Positions 9,326 to 16,989 of a stretch of DNA of 64,000 bases are shown here, piece by piece. How positions within the stretch are numbered: the first letter of the stretch is position 1; every line of letters starts with the position of its first letter. Made by a program: the position numbers and the translations under genes. The stretch is from Acinetobacter qingfengensis (GTDB lineage: Bacteria; Pseudomonadota; Gammaproteobacteria; Pseudomonadales; Moraxellaceae). The notes below the pieces were generated by a model. It did no database searches, was not told the DNA's origin, and worked only from the letters and a program-made list of their open reading frames with translations. The stretch is taken from contig NZ_VXKN01000001.1 of assembly GCF_008693185.1 (NCBI RefSeq), forward strand, positions 372,001 through 436,000. Direction: 5' to 3'.

Positions 9326-10348
9326 ATGCAAAAACCAGTGAAACGCGGCAATGCTTGGCGAATCCAAGTCCGTTATAAAAATCTTCGTGATACCGCTACC
9401 AGAGATACCGCCCGGGAATGTGAACAGTGGGCAGCCATTCGTTTACTGGAAATGAAAGCGGAATATGATCCCCAGAAATCGATAGAAAGAAAAGCTTACT
9501 TTTCATTCCATGCACTTTTTCAGAAATACTATGACGAGGTGGGATGTAAGAAAAGGGGCAAATCTTATATTCAGCAACAGCTAAAAATTAAAACCTTTAA
9601 AAAGTACTTTGGCGATCTTGCTGAAAAATCAATATATGACATCGAAGCGATTGACGTAAGAAACTGGCGAGATAAACGACTACAGGAAGTTGCAGCAGGA
9701 ACCGTGCATCGGCAGATGTGTCTTTATACATCGGTCTTTAACTATGCAAAAAATGAACTGTTTATGCTCAAAGAGAATCCATTTGCGCAAGTGATCAAAC
9801 CGGCCAAGCCACCCGCGCGTAATCGATTAATCAGTCAGAGTGAAATCGAGACCATACTTGAGGCTCTTAACTATAAAGCGGGCACCACACCCAAAACACC
9901 CCGACAGTATGTTGCCTGGGCCTTTCTTTTTGCGATTGAAACCGCCATGCGAAAAGGCGAAATTATCGGTATTACCTGCAACAATATTTACGCCGATTAC
10001 ATACATTTGCCCATGACCAAAAATGGTGATTCACGTAATGTACCACTTTCGACAGAAGCCAGAGCACTGCTGGATCTGGTGCCTCATGCCGATCGCGTTA
10101 AATTAATTCCACATACCAGTAATTCTTTTCGGTTGTGCTGGCAAAGAGCGGTTGGAAAAACGGAGCTGCACAATCTGGTTCATTTTCATGATACACGGCA
10201 CGAAGCGATCACCAGACTCGTAAACAAACGTAAGCTGCCTGTCGAGATTCTGGCCAAGGTTACTGGACATCGGGACATCAGAACCCTGATCAATACGTAC
10301 TATAATCCTACGGCCTCGGATATTGCCAAAATGATGAATGCTTCATAA
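9326..10348 (+). CDS. int: Tyrosine recombinase / phage integrase
   Basis: Site-specific recombinase of 340 residues that would integrate and excise the element at tRNA-Val. Catalytic residues visible are Arg209 (TAMRKGEI), His288 and Arg291 (HDTRHEA), His315 (TGHRDI) and Tyr325/326 (NTYYNP). The N-terminus (KRGNAWRIQVRY) is the usual arm-binding/SAM-like entry. The open frame extends upstream to 9191, but ATG 9326 has AAGGTGA at good spacing. It is clearly homologous to the second integrase at 37782, including the segment ECEQWAA, so two related elements used the same tRNA. Confidence 0.94.
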   Translation: MQKPVKRGNAWRIQVRYKNLRDTATRDTARECEQWAAIRLLEMKAEYDPQKSIERKAYFSFHALFQKYYDEVGCKKRGKSYIQQQLKIKTFKKYFGDLAEKSIYDIEAIDVRNWRDKRLQEVAAGTVHRQMCLYTSVFNYAKNELFMLKENPFAQVIKPAKPPARNRLISQSEIETILEALNYKAGTTPKTPRQYVAWAFLFAIETAMRKGEIIGITCNNIYADYIHLPMTKNGDSRNVPLSTEARALLDLVPHADRVKLIPHTSNSFRLCWQRAVGKTELHNLVHFHDTRHEAITRLVNKRKLPVEILAKVTGHRDIRTLINTYYNPTASDIAKMMNAS

Positions 10349-10372
10349 TAAGAAAAGGGAGCAATTGCTCCC

Positions 10373-10666
10373 TTAATTTTTACGTCTTGCACCACGCTTA
10401 TTGGTGACATGTAGGTTTTCCAGAATTGGCATGACTTCTTTGGGGTCGTATAAATGTTTGGTATCGGTCCCTTTATTAAAAATCCGCAACTTTTCTATTA
10501 AGGCCTTGCGCGAAATAGAAAACCGCTCTTGCAGCCAGGCTGCATCAACTCTCTTGGGTAATTCCTCAGCTTTCATTTCAATAACTTTACCGATATTTGG
10601 AATGACTTCATTGATAAACACCTGAGGTGGTTTTTCTGCTTCAATGACAAATATATATTTTTCCAT
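10373..10666 (-). CDS. Small DNA-binding-like protein paired with integrase (possible excision factor)
   Basis: A 97-residue protein convergent with the integrase. The middle part (AAWLQERFSISRKALIEKLR) looks like a winged-helix/MerR-like motif, and the C-terminus is basic (KRGARRKN). ATG 10666 has GGTAAGG upstream; the longer frame to 10720 lacks a good site. A homologue with the same PPQ...LYDP/LYNP layout sits beside the second integrase at 38796-39080, so the pair travels together. A recombination directionality role is an inference from position and motif only. Confidence 0.65.
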   Translation of the reverse strand: MEKYIFVIEAEKPPQVFINEVIPNIGKVIEMKAEELPKRVDAAWLQERFSISRKALIEKLRIFNKGTDTKHLYDPKEVMPILENLHVTNKRGARRKN

Positions 10667-10772
10667 AACCTTACCCTTCAAAATTTCCCCAAATACTGCA
10701 ATGTTCTCAAGAGTGACCACAGAGGGTCAGCAATATGGTCACTCATGCAGAACATCGCAGCTCAAGACGGTT

Positions 10773-10916
10773 TTATTTTCTCCAGCACGCTTCTTTAAAT
10801 TTTGCGTCTTCGATGAGCTGGTATATTTCCGATGCATTTACATTGTCAAAATAGTGGTTCATTTTGCTACCGATCACCACAAGGGTGCGGTAGCGTGATG
10901 AATAACGAAAACTCAT
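10773..10916 (-). CDS. Small hypothetical protein (47 aa)
   Basis: Frame MSFRYSSRYRTLVVIGSKMN... ending ACWRK, with AAGGG upstream of the ATG. It continues the leftward early operon after the ERF gene and accounts for about half of the roughly 300 bases between the ERF gene and the small integrase-linked gene. Nothing else is recognised in that gap. No function assigned. Confidence 0.4.
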   Translation of the reverse strand: MSFRYSSRYRTLVVIGSKMNHYFDNVNASEIYQLIEDAKFKEACWRK

Positions 10917-10968
10917 GTATGGCCCTTAAACTTTTCATAAGACTGCTGGCTGGCAGCCTTCTGGTTGG

Positions 10969-11391
10969 TTAGTAGGGATCTGGATCTTGAGTATCATCGA
11001 TCAGGAACAAACCATTCAGGGCATATTTGCGCGCATAAGAGCTTGAAGCTCCGAAGGTCTGCGCAACGTCCATGCCTTTTTTATCGATATCGACCCCTGC
11101 ATGGGCAGTAATCACGGTCTGTTTTCCGTCTGCTTCGGTAAAGATAGCCTTGGCCGTGATCACGACCAGTGGGCCAACCTGCTGCACTTCATCGCTGACA
11201 ACAAGGGTAGCGCCGTACTTGTGCAGTAGCGGCTTAACGGCTTCTAAAATATCTTCACAGCTACGGTAATGGAAATTACCAAATTTGTTGAATTTGCTTT
11301 TTGGCGCTTTAAGCTCAAGCTGAATCAGTTGCAAGGTACTTGAGGCATTTATAGCGGCCATGGCTTGTGTATTTACTGCGACGTTCATCAT
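10969..11391 (-). CDS. erf: ERF family single-strand annealing protein
   Basis: A 140-residue phage recombination protein. It shows the ERF core: a helical start (LQLIQLELKAPKSKFNKFGNF), FHYRSCEDILEAVKPLL, and the conserved end GMDVAQTFGASSSYARKYAL. ERF proteins anneal complementary single strands during phage circularisation and recombination. It lies in the leftward early operon downstream of the 197-residue and 61-residue genes, in the position of lambda red/P22 erf. The C-terminal acidic tail (DDTQDPDPY) is short, so the protein is at the small end of the family. Confidence 0.9.
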   Translation of the reverse strand: MMNVAVNTQAMAAINASSTLQLIQLELKAPKSKFNKFGNFHYRSCEDILEAVKPLLHKYGATLVVSDEVQQVGPLVVITAKAIFTEADGKQTVITAHAGVDIDKKGMDVAQTFGASSSYARKYALNGLFLIDDTQDPDPY

Positions 11392-11399
11392 GTTATTCC

Positions 11400-11993
11400 T
11401 CAGGCGTTGTTGTACTGGTTATTGCGGTAAGCGATGCGCTGCTCTTTGCTGTAGCGCGGTGACTGCGATCTGGCACGCCGCTTGATGGCACGCTGATAAT
11501 TCACAACCTTTTTAATGTTTGGTTTAAACCAGTACAGTGTGAGTTCATCTTGGGTAATGGGGCGCGGCTGGCTCTCTGGTGTGTCTTTGACCAGTATGCT
11601 GTTCCAGTTAAACGCTGGTGCCTCTTTGCCACCTAAAAATTCGTTGTCAAAGTTTGGGGTGTAATCTAAAGAAACTTTGACCAGATAGATTTTTGGGCCC
11701 AAACGGACGTTAAAGTAGCCGTTGGTGTCCTGATATAAATACTGCTGAAACGGGGTGGTAAAACGTTTCTTGTTCATCACATGCTCCACAAACGGGGTTG
11801 TTTCGACGGATGTGGAAGCGCTTGCAAAACGATCTACACGCTTGTGGCTGCCACCTTGTATAGATGGTGCCGAAACACCAGTATTTACATGGCTTTCAGG
11901 TGTGTGTGCGCCATAACTTGTCGGGTATATTTTGCGCTGCGGTTGAACAGGAAATGTACGTTTTTGAGTGTTCGAAAATATTTTATAGGTCAT
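11400..11993 (-). CDS. Hypothetical phage early protein (197 aa)
   Basis: Basic protein with a low-complexity Ser/Thr/Pro-rich N-terminal third, a central ordered segment (FQQYLYQDTNGYFNVRLGPKI) and a basic C-terminus rich in Arg and Asn. No membrane segment. Lies 8 bases upstream of erf and 6 bases downstream of the 61-residue gene, so it belongs to the leftward early operon. I do not recognise the family. Nucleic-acid binding is plausible from charge only. Confidence 0.6.
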   Translation of the reverse strand: MTYKIFSNTQKRTFPVQPQRKIYPTSYGAHTPESHVNTGVSAPSIQGGSHKRVDRFASASTSVETTPFVEHVMNKKRFTTPFQQYLYQDTNGYFNVRLGPKIYLVKVSLDYTPNFDNEFLGGKEAPAFNWNSILVKDTPESQPRPITQDELTLYWFKPNIKKVVNYQRAIKRRARSQSPRYSKEQRIAYRNNQYNNA

Positions 11994-11999
11994 GACGAT

Positions 12000-12185
12000 T
12001 CACCCCGCAACAGCGATGTAGCAAAGGTGGATAACGGCCCAAAGTACAAATGAGAGCAGGGCAAAGAGGCAGAACTCTTTGGCAGTGGTGTAGATAGATT
12101 TCCAGCGTGATGGGCGTTGCTCAAGGGCAGTGGGCTGCTGGTATAGGATAGAGGTGGTTTGACTCTGTATAGGTTTTTGTTTCAT
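12000..12185 (-). CDS. Small single-pass membrane protein, first gene of leftward operon
   Basis: A 61-residue protein with a soluble N-terminus and one strong C-terminal membrane helix (FCLFALLSFVLWAVIHLCYI). ATG 12185 is preferred over the longer frame because the longer version would run into the leader hairpin at 12205-12242. It is the first gene after the operator at 12260 and the structured leader. Function unknown; small membrane proteins in this lambda position often modify host physiology or superinfection. Confidence 0.55.
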   Translation of the reverse strand: MKQKPIQSQTTSILYQQPTALEQRPSRWKSIYTTAKEFCLFALLSFVLWAVIHLCYIAVAG

Positions 12186-12246
12186 ACTTATCTCGCTTAA
12201 GTGCAAAGCCCCGTCGCCGTCCAAAGTGAAGGGGCTTTTTTATTGA
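12184..12246 (-). promoter_or_regulatory. Structured 5' leader of the leftward phage operon (copy 1)
   Basis: On the minus strand the leader has an 8-base stem, AAAGCCCC with GGGGCTTT (12205-12242), whose loop contains ACTTTGGACGGC, then AAGCGAGATAAGT before the ATG. The same arrangement occurs upstream of the antirepressor gene at 36131-36198: AATAAAAAGCCCC, ACTTTGGACGGC and AGCGAGAAAACT. Two leaders with the same loop on opposite strands suggest a common RNA-level control. Confidence 0.6.
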
Positions 12247-12259
12247 TTACGAGATAAAT

Positions 12260-12276
12260 ATTACCAAAAAGGTAAT
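12260..12276. promoter_or_regulatory. Phage operator (leftward, OL-like)
   Basis: 17-base palindrome ATTACCAAAAAGGTAAT. The same consensus occurs twice between the CI-like and Cro-like genes (16170-16187 and 16209-16225). A further half site, ATTACC, lies at 12292-12297 at the end of the ATPase gene. It is upstream of the leftward operon (12185 to 10773), as OL in lambda. Confidence 0.75.
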
Positions 12277-12299
12277 TTATTGCAATACAAAATTACCTT

Positions 12300-14192
12300 T
12301 TATCGCAAATTTAATGTTTTTTCACCGTCAGTGTATTTACGTGTTATAAAAGGTTGCATTGGCTCATATATTTCAGAGGTAGCACAAATTATTTGGAAAG
12401 GAGACGTCAACATACGTGATACATGAACAATTATAGCCTGTAAATTTTCCGCTCGCTTTTGTTCTAATCCGCCATCATTAATACCATCTAATATTAAAAA
12501 TTTAGGTAAGCGCATAGATGGTTCTTCATTTGCTAATAGTAATAAAGCTAAATGAAATAAATGTTTAAGTAATATTGATGAACTTTGAGAAAAATGACTT
12601 GTACCATTAACTGTTATTTCATTATCTTCAAAAATAACGAAAATTTCACTATCTGGATCCATAAATTCTGTTTGTAAACCAGTATCTAAAGAAAGTAGAT
12701 ATTTTAAGATTTTATTTAATTTATCTAGTAATCTAAATAATTCATTTTTTGAACGATCTTGCAATAGTTTGATCTGATCATTAATGTAATTTAGTCTGGC
12801 TTGCAGATTGTCACGATGATCTTGGAGTTTTTTAACTTCCTGAGCTATTTCTAATTTTTGTAATATACCAGTTATTTCTGTCTCTATCTCTCCTAACTCT
12901 TTATATGCCCTAATACTTTCAATTTCGAAATCTGTATGCCATCTTGATGTAAGAAGTTTCAAATCTTGTTCTTTTTTATTTACATTAGTTTTAAGTGATG
13001 AATATTCCTCATTTAATTTAGAAAAATGATGGTTATTATCATTGATAATTTTATCAATTTCTTGAATTTGAAAAATTATTTCAGTTTTCATTTGTAATAA
13101 ATTTAAATTATTATTCGAAGTGTTTACTGGGTTTTTACATAGATTACAGGAGTTTGTATCGGTGGATTTTAATATTTTTTCGTGGCAACAAGGACAAAAC
13201 TCAAAATCAATGTCATTTATTATTTGGTTAGAGCTAATAGCGTTTTCTATATCAATTAATCTATGTTTCAATTCGAGTTTAAATTGATCTAAATCTGTAT
13301 TTTCATAAGCTATTTCATTAAGTTTATCTTCTATTGAGAGCATTCCTTTATTCAAGCCACTTAGTTGGTTTTTAAGGCGAGTTTGCTCATCAACTTGACT
13401 GTCAGAAGTATTAGTACTAGTAATGGTTGTATTTAAATTGTGAATTTTTTCTAATATAACATTTTTTCTATATTCTAGATTTTGCTTTTCGGCTAATAAA
13501 AGATCTTCAATAAGATGATCTGATGTCTTTCCTACTATTTGGAAAAAAGACTGGATACGATTAATCGTTGCAGATAGCTCTTTGTCAGCTTTTCTTCTTT
13601 CTAACTGAAGTTCATATAACTCTCCACTGAAGATACCTAAAATATAATCTCTAATTGCAATACGTTTTTCTGTGTTATCCCAAGGGTCTTCTCGATAAAT
13701 TGGTAGATTATTATTTTTTTGCTCTGCATAAAGTAATCTAAGAATTTGATGAGTCGTAATGCTTGTTTCAGTAGAAACAGTTGATGGATAATTTAAATAA
13801 TCAAAGAAAAATTTTGAGAATCCGGACTTTTCCTCTGTAGAATTATAAGGCAGTTTTAGCCATTCACTATCGGGAGCTTTGAGTGAATCAGAGATGGCTC
13901 CAAAATATATTAATATCGAAGCTCTGGAATTATTGATTTCTCTTCTAATTGTAATTGTGGATTCATTGATATTTACTTGTATTAGAACAAAATCACATAC
14001 TAAAGCAGCAGGTTTAAATTTAATGTTTTCTGCTCCAAGTGCATAAGATATTAAATCTAGAACTGTTGATTTTCCAACACTATTGTTTCCATAAATAACA
14101 TTTAAACCTAAATTTAACTGGAGGTCTATAACAATCTGTTTTGATTTAATGCATAATAGATTGCTAGCAGTAAAAGTATTATATGTTGTCAT
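12300..14192 (-). CDS. ABC-3C type SMC/Rad50-like ATPase
   Basis: A 630-residue ATPase with Rad50/RecN-like architecture: Walker A YGNNSVGKST at residues 34-43, a long coiled-coil middle with a four-cysteine zinc-hook-like insert (CPCCHEKI...CNLCKNP, about residues 340-370), and a C-terminal Walker B region (KFLILDGINDGG) near residue 550. It is the last gene of a four-gene leftward run; its start overlaps the preceding gene by 14 bases. The set of ATPase, 166-residue middle component and CTD-type protein matches ABC-three-component conflict systems, where the ATPase is thought to sense invading DNA or DNA ends. Very AT-rich compared with the phage genes. Confidence 0.85.
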   Translation of the reverse strand: MTTYNTFTASNLLCIKSKQIVIDLQLNLGLNVIYGNNSVGKSTVLDLISYALGAENIKFKPAALVCDFVLIQVNINESTITIRREINNSRASILIYFGAISDSLKAPDSEWLKLPYNSTEEKSGFSKFFFDYLNYPSTVSTETSITTHQILRLLYAEQKNNNLPIYREDPWDNTEKRIAIRDYILGIFSGELYELQLERRKADKELSATINRIQSFFQIVGKTSDHLIEDLLLAEKQNLEYRKNVILEKIHNLNTTITSTNTSDSQVDEQTRLKNQLSGLNKGMLSIEDKLNEIAYENTDLDQFKLELKHRLIDIENAISSNQIINDIDFEFCPCCHEKILKSTDTNSCNLCKNPVNTSNNNLNLLQMKTEIIFQIQEIDKIINDNNHHFSKLNEEYSSLKTNVNKKEQDLKLLTSRWHTDFEIESIRAYKELGEIETEITGILQKLEIAQEVKKLQDHRDNLQARLNYINDQIKLLQDRSKNELFRLLDKLNKILKYLLSLDTGLQTEFMDPDSEIFVIFEDNEITVNGTSHFSQSSSILLKHLFHLALLLLANEEPSMRLPKFLILDGINDGGLEQKRAENLQAIIVHVSRMLTSPFQIICATSEIYEPMQPFITRKYTDGEKTLNLR

Positions 14193-14679
14193 ATCGATAT
14201 TCCATTAGGAGAGTCCTATGTTTAATTCCATCTTTTCCTTTTAAAGGGTAGTTCGTTAAATATTCCAAAAATAACTCTTTGTTCTCTTGGGATAAAAAAG
14301 GACTAAGATCTCCGTTAATTTCAAGTTTTGAAAAATTCTCACCTCTACCATAAGAGTTACTATTAATATCAAAACTCAATATTTTACTACTAACAAGTTT
14401 TTTTAATACTTGTTCTTGAATTCCGCCCATTTTCTTTGCCATGAAAAATGGATTACTACAAGGTCTATAAGTATCATTTATTTTTTTCAACTCTGATTTT
14501 AGCTTTCTAAATTCATTAGGAATTCTTGTTGTACTTAATTTCTTAGGGAATACTACATAGAAATCAATAATTTTTAATCTATCCTTTTCTAAAGTAACTC
14601 TAGGATTAAGATGGTTGAAAATTGTAATCAACCGGTAGCAACAATTACTTGAATCAAAAGCTGGGTGATAAATTAACAT
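14179..14679 (-). CDS. ABC-3C middle component
   Basis: A 166-residue protein starting MLIYHPAFDSSNCCYRLITI, a start typical of one class of ABC-3C middle components (I recall it as the MC5 class, not verified). A wHTH-like region (GGIQEQVLKKLVSSKIL) is followed by a short C-terminal extension. It overlaps both neighbours (14 bases with the ATPase, 7 with the upstream gene), so it is almost certainly translationally coupled. The middle component is thought to bridge the ATPase and the effector. The class assignment is from memory of the N-terminal motif and gene order. Confidence 0.7.
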   Translation of the reverse strand: MLIYHPAFDSSNCCYRLITIFNHLNPRVTLEKDRLKIIDFYVVFPKKLSTTRIPNEFRKLKSELKKINDTYRPCSNPFFMAKKMGGIQEQVLKKLVSSKILSFDINSNSYGRGENFSKLEINGDLSPFLSQENKELFLEYLTNYPLKGKDGIKHRTLLMEYRYDNI

Positions 14680-15248
14680 TTTTTATCCCAACAAATATGA
14701 CAATTACCAGCAAGAAAATACATTAAATGAACTACACAATCGTCATTATAAGATAATGGTGTACCAACCAATGTGTTCTGTATAGGAGTAACTACTTCTT
14801 TAAAAATATTTGCTTCTATTATTTCAATTGAAGCATCAGCTTGAATTAACGGTACGATTAATGAATCGTATGTTATTTTTATCCTGCTTAATATTCTTCC
14901 AATAAGATATAGTAAAGCTGGTTTGTCTTGATTTTTTAAAATAAATTGAGAAGCTTTTGTTTTATATCTTACAGCATCATCAACCATATAATGTCTACCA
15001 GAATCTTCTAACTTTTTCTCAAGACCTCTATTATCACTTCGATGATGCTTAGAATAATGTTCAATATCATCTAATTCATTTTCAATATCAATGCTATTCC
15101 CACTTTCTATTTTCGCCATTATATCAAGAAATGGCTGAAGTAAGGATACATGACCATTAGCTGGTAAATGAATATGATAGCTTTGAGATTTATCAATATT
15201 GCCACCAGCAACATCACCCCCAGCTTGAATATCTTTTTGGCTACTCAT
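14673..15248 (-). CDS. ABC-3C C-terminal-domain type protein with AGGDVAGG motif
   Basis: A 191-residue protein. Residues 9-21 read AGGDVAGGNIDKS, exactly repeated in the adjacent small membrane protein. The rest is helical and ends with a conserved-looking block (LVGTPLSYNDDCVVHLMYFLAGNCHICWD) like the ABC-3C C-terminal domain, which docks effectors to the ATPase complex. There is no recognisable enzymatic effector domain, so killing activity may reside in the neighbouring membrane protein. The start overlaps that gene by 4 bases (ATGA type). Confidence 0.7.
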   Translation of the reverse strand: MSSQKDIQAGGDVAGGNIDKSQSYHIHLPANGHVSLLQPFLDIMAKIESGNSIDIENELDDIEHYSKHHRSDNRGLEKKLEDSGRHYMVDDAVRYKTKASQFILKNQDKPALLYLIGRILSRIKITYDSLIVPLIQADASIEIIEANIFKEVVTPIQNTLVGTPLSYNDDCVVHLMYFLAGNCHICWDKKC

Positions 15249-15442
15249 TTTTTAACAGATTTATCAATATTGCCGCCTGCAACATCGCCACCAGCATTGA
15301 TCCTTTTTTGAATTGTTTTATTAGAGTTATCTGTTTTGCTCATGTATTTAGTAATACTTACACCTCCAATTCCACCAGCTAGTACACCGCCTAGAAAAGA
15401 CAGAATTTCTGATAAATTTTGATTAAGAAAGTCCATGATCAT
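15245..15442 (-). CDS. Small membrane protein of the ABC-3C operon (candidate effector)
   Basis: A 65-residue protein with one hydrophobic Gly-rich helix at about residues 10-32 (LSEILSFLGGVLAGGIGGVS), a short polar linker, and the motif AGGDVAGGNIDKS near the C-terminus. It begins 12 bases after the repressor stop and overlaps the next gene by 4 bases. A membrane helix joined to a shared docking motif fits a membrane-damaging effector recruited by its neighbour. This is inference; I know no described homologue. ATG 15442 or ATG 15436 could be the start; a GAGA lies just upstream. Confidence 0.65.
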   Translation of the reverse strand: MIMDFLNQNLSEILSFLGGVLAGGIGGVSITKYMSKTDNSNKTIQKRINAGGDVAGGNIDKSVKK

Positions 15443-15454
15443 TCTCGCTTTTAA

Positions 15455-16120
15455 TTAAACGTCTCTATAAAGCCCAACAACTTTTCCAACCAATTTGCAT
15501 CCTTCACGAAGCTCCATGATTTTTTCAAGCCATTTCGGGTTTAAGGGTTCTAAATACATACCGTTGCTTTCTACGATCAACTTCTTGAAAGTTGCTTCTG
15601 TTTCCCCGTCGCATGCAACGATAACCAAATCACCTGTTTTTAAATCACTTATTTGAAAGTCAGGATTTACATATATTTTGTCACTAGGGCGGAAGTCTGG
15701 AAGCATTGATTCTCCAACAACTTCTAAACCATAGCCATGTTTTCCACATTTAGGATTTGGAGGAAGCCATTCTTCAAACTGCGTATTGGATGGTATAGCT
15801 TCCGTTGATGTCCATGTACCAGCTTGTACCCAAGAAATTACTGGAATCAATTTACCAATTATAGGAATAGGATCAGAAATGTTTACATCTTTAGATGTAA
15901 TTTCCTGTTCATGAGGTAAGTCCAACCACCCATGAGGTTTATCAAAGGCAATCTCAATTTCACGAGCAACTTTGTTACCAATTCCTTTTATTGGATTAGT
16001 ACCAGCGAATTGGCTCGCTTGTGATTGACCTTTCCCAATTTTTTCAGCAAAACTGGATACACCGCCAACTTGATCAACAAGTAAACGAGTATTTTTGTAT
16101 CTAATTGATTTGCTGTCCAT
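15455..16120 (-). CDS. cI: CI-like prophage repressor (XRE HTH plus S24/LexA-like peptidase)
   Basis: A 221-residue repressor. The N-terminal HTH (VGGVSSFAEKIGKGQSQASQF) is followed by an S24 autoprotease: cleavage-site-like segment AGTW, catalytic Ser in VVGESMLPDF, and Lys in GETEATFKKLI. It would maintain lysogeny and be cleaved on RecA activation. ATG 16120 has AGGATAA upstream; the longer frame to 16189 would overlap the operators, so it was rejected. It is divergent from the Cro-like gene across two operators, and the ABC-3C genes follow it within 12 bases on the same strand, so they are probably read from the repressor maintenance promoter. Confidence 0.93.
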   Translation of the reverse strand: MDSKSIRYKNTRLLVDQVGGVSSFAEKIGKGQSQASQFAGTNPIKGIGNKVAREIEIAFDKPHGWLDLPHEQEITSKDVNISDPIPIIGKLIPVISWVQAGTWTSTEAIPSNTQFEEWLPPNPKCGKHGYGLEVVGESMLPDFRPSDKIYVNPDFQISDLKTGDLVIVACDGETEATFKKLIVESNGMYLEPLNPKWLEKIMELREGCKLVGKVVGLYRDV

Positions 16121-16169
16121 ATTTATCCTGAATGTTCTGTGACGAGTCACATATGTCAATTTTAGTTCT

Positions 16170-16225
16170 ATCACCAAAAAGGTAAACAAGAAAAAAGGTT
16201 GTTTTTACATTACCTAAAAGGTAAT
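16170..16225. promoter_or_regulatory. Phage operators between repressor and cro (OR-like)
   Basis: Two sites: ATCACCAAAAAGGTAAAC (16170-16187, imperfect) and ATTACCTAAAAGGTAAT (16209-16225, palindromic). Both match the operator at 12260-12276. An extra partial palindrome, TGTGAC GA GTCACA (16138-16151), lies in the repressor leader. The divergent repressor and cro promoters should lie here. Confidence 0.75.
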
Positions 16226-16253
16226 ATTTGGATTGATAGGTGAGGATCAATCC

Positions 16254-16508
16254 ATGAAATTTAGAGATTTCGTACTTCAGCAAAGCCCAAAACAATTAGA
16301 GCAATATGCAAAAGAAGCAGGAACTACAGTCGGTTATATAAAGACTCATTTGCTATATGGGTACAAAGAACCACGTAGAAACCTTAGAAAAGCTTTGTCT
16401 ACTGCGAGTAAAGGAAAAGTCTCTGAAGCCGAAATTCTTCAACATTTTGGTTTATATCCAGTCTTAAACGATTACAACCAAAATAGTAATAAAGTACCCA
16501 TCGAATAA
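16254..16508 (+). CDS. Cro-like transcriptional regulator
   Basis: An 84-residue protein with a YdaS/Cro-type HTH (SPKQLEQYAKEAGTTVGYIKTHLLYG), first gene of the rightward operon and divergent from the CI-like repressor. ATG 16254 has GGTGAGGA upstream; the in-frame ATG at 16233 lacks a site. By position it should compete with the repressor for the TTACC/GGTAA operators and commit the phage to lysis. A CII-like gene follows after 21 bases. Confidence 0.8.
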   Translation: MKFRDFVLQQSPKQLEQYAKEAGTTVGYIKTHLLYGYKEPRRNLRKALSTASKGKVSEAEILQHFGLYPVLNDYNQNSNKVPIE

Positions 16509-16529
16509 AAACGTTCAAAGGAACTCGAT

Positions 16530-16979
16530 ATGAACATATTAGATGCTGCTTATAACACTGTGCATGACTACAAAGGCGGCGCATCAGCACTTGCTCCACG
16601 TATGGGCATCAAAAGTCCTGCCGTGCTTAATAGCAAGGTCAACCCGAACACACATACCCATCACATCACACTGCTTGAGGCAGTCAAGCTGATGGAGATT
16701 ACAGGGGACTACCGGATATTGCAGGAAATGTGCGCCCGACTGGGCAAGGTGGCAATCGACCTACCAGATATCCCCGAGAGCAAACGCGATACCAGCCTGA
16801 TGGACACCTTTTTATATCTGGCCATACACAAGGGCAATGTATCTAAAGCCTTTAGGGAAATGATGGCCGATGGCCGGATTACGCAGGGCGAGGCGCTGGA
16901 TATGTCACGAGTCATTCATGAAATGCATGTGGCACTGGCCAAACTCGACAAGCAGGTGCAGTCATGCATGAACAAATAA
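16530..16979 (+). CDS. Phage CII-like regulatory protein
   Basis: A 149-residue protein. The N-terminal half (DAAYNTVHDYKGGASALAPR, then SPAVLNSKVNP and HHITLLEAVKLMEITGD) is the phage_CII_AP type regulatory fold seen in many gammaproteobacterial prophages. The C-terminal half is helical. It sits second in the rightward operon. In related phages this protein helps set the lysogenic decision or replication. Confidence 0.8.
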   Translation: MNILDAAYNTVHDYKGGASALAPRMGIKSPAVLNSKVNPNTHTHHITLLEAVKLMEITGDYRILQEMCARLGKVAIDLPDIPESKRDTSLMDTFLYLAIHKGNVSKAFREMMADGRITQGEALDMSRVIHEMHVALAKLDKQVQSCMNK

Positions 16980-16989
16980 GGAAAAGCTT

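Noticed and set aside
10401..10898. Plus-strand ORFs of 74 and 84 residues opposite the small integrase-linked genes
   Set aside because: They overlap better-supported minus-strand genes with ribosome sites and a homologue at the second element.
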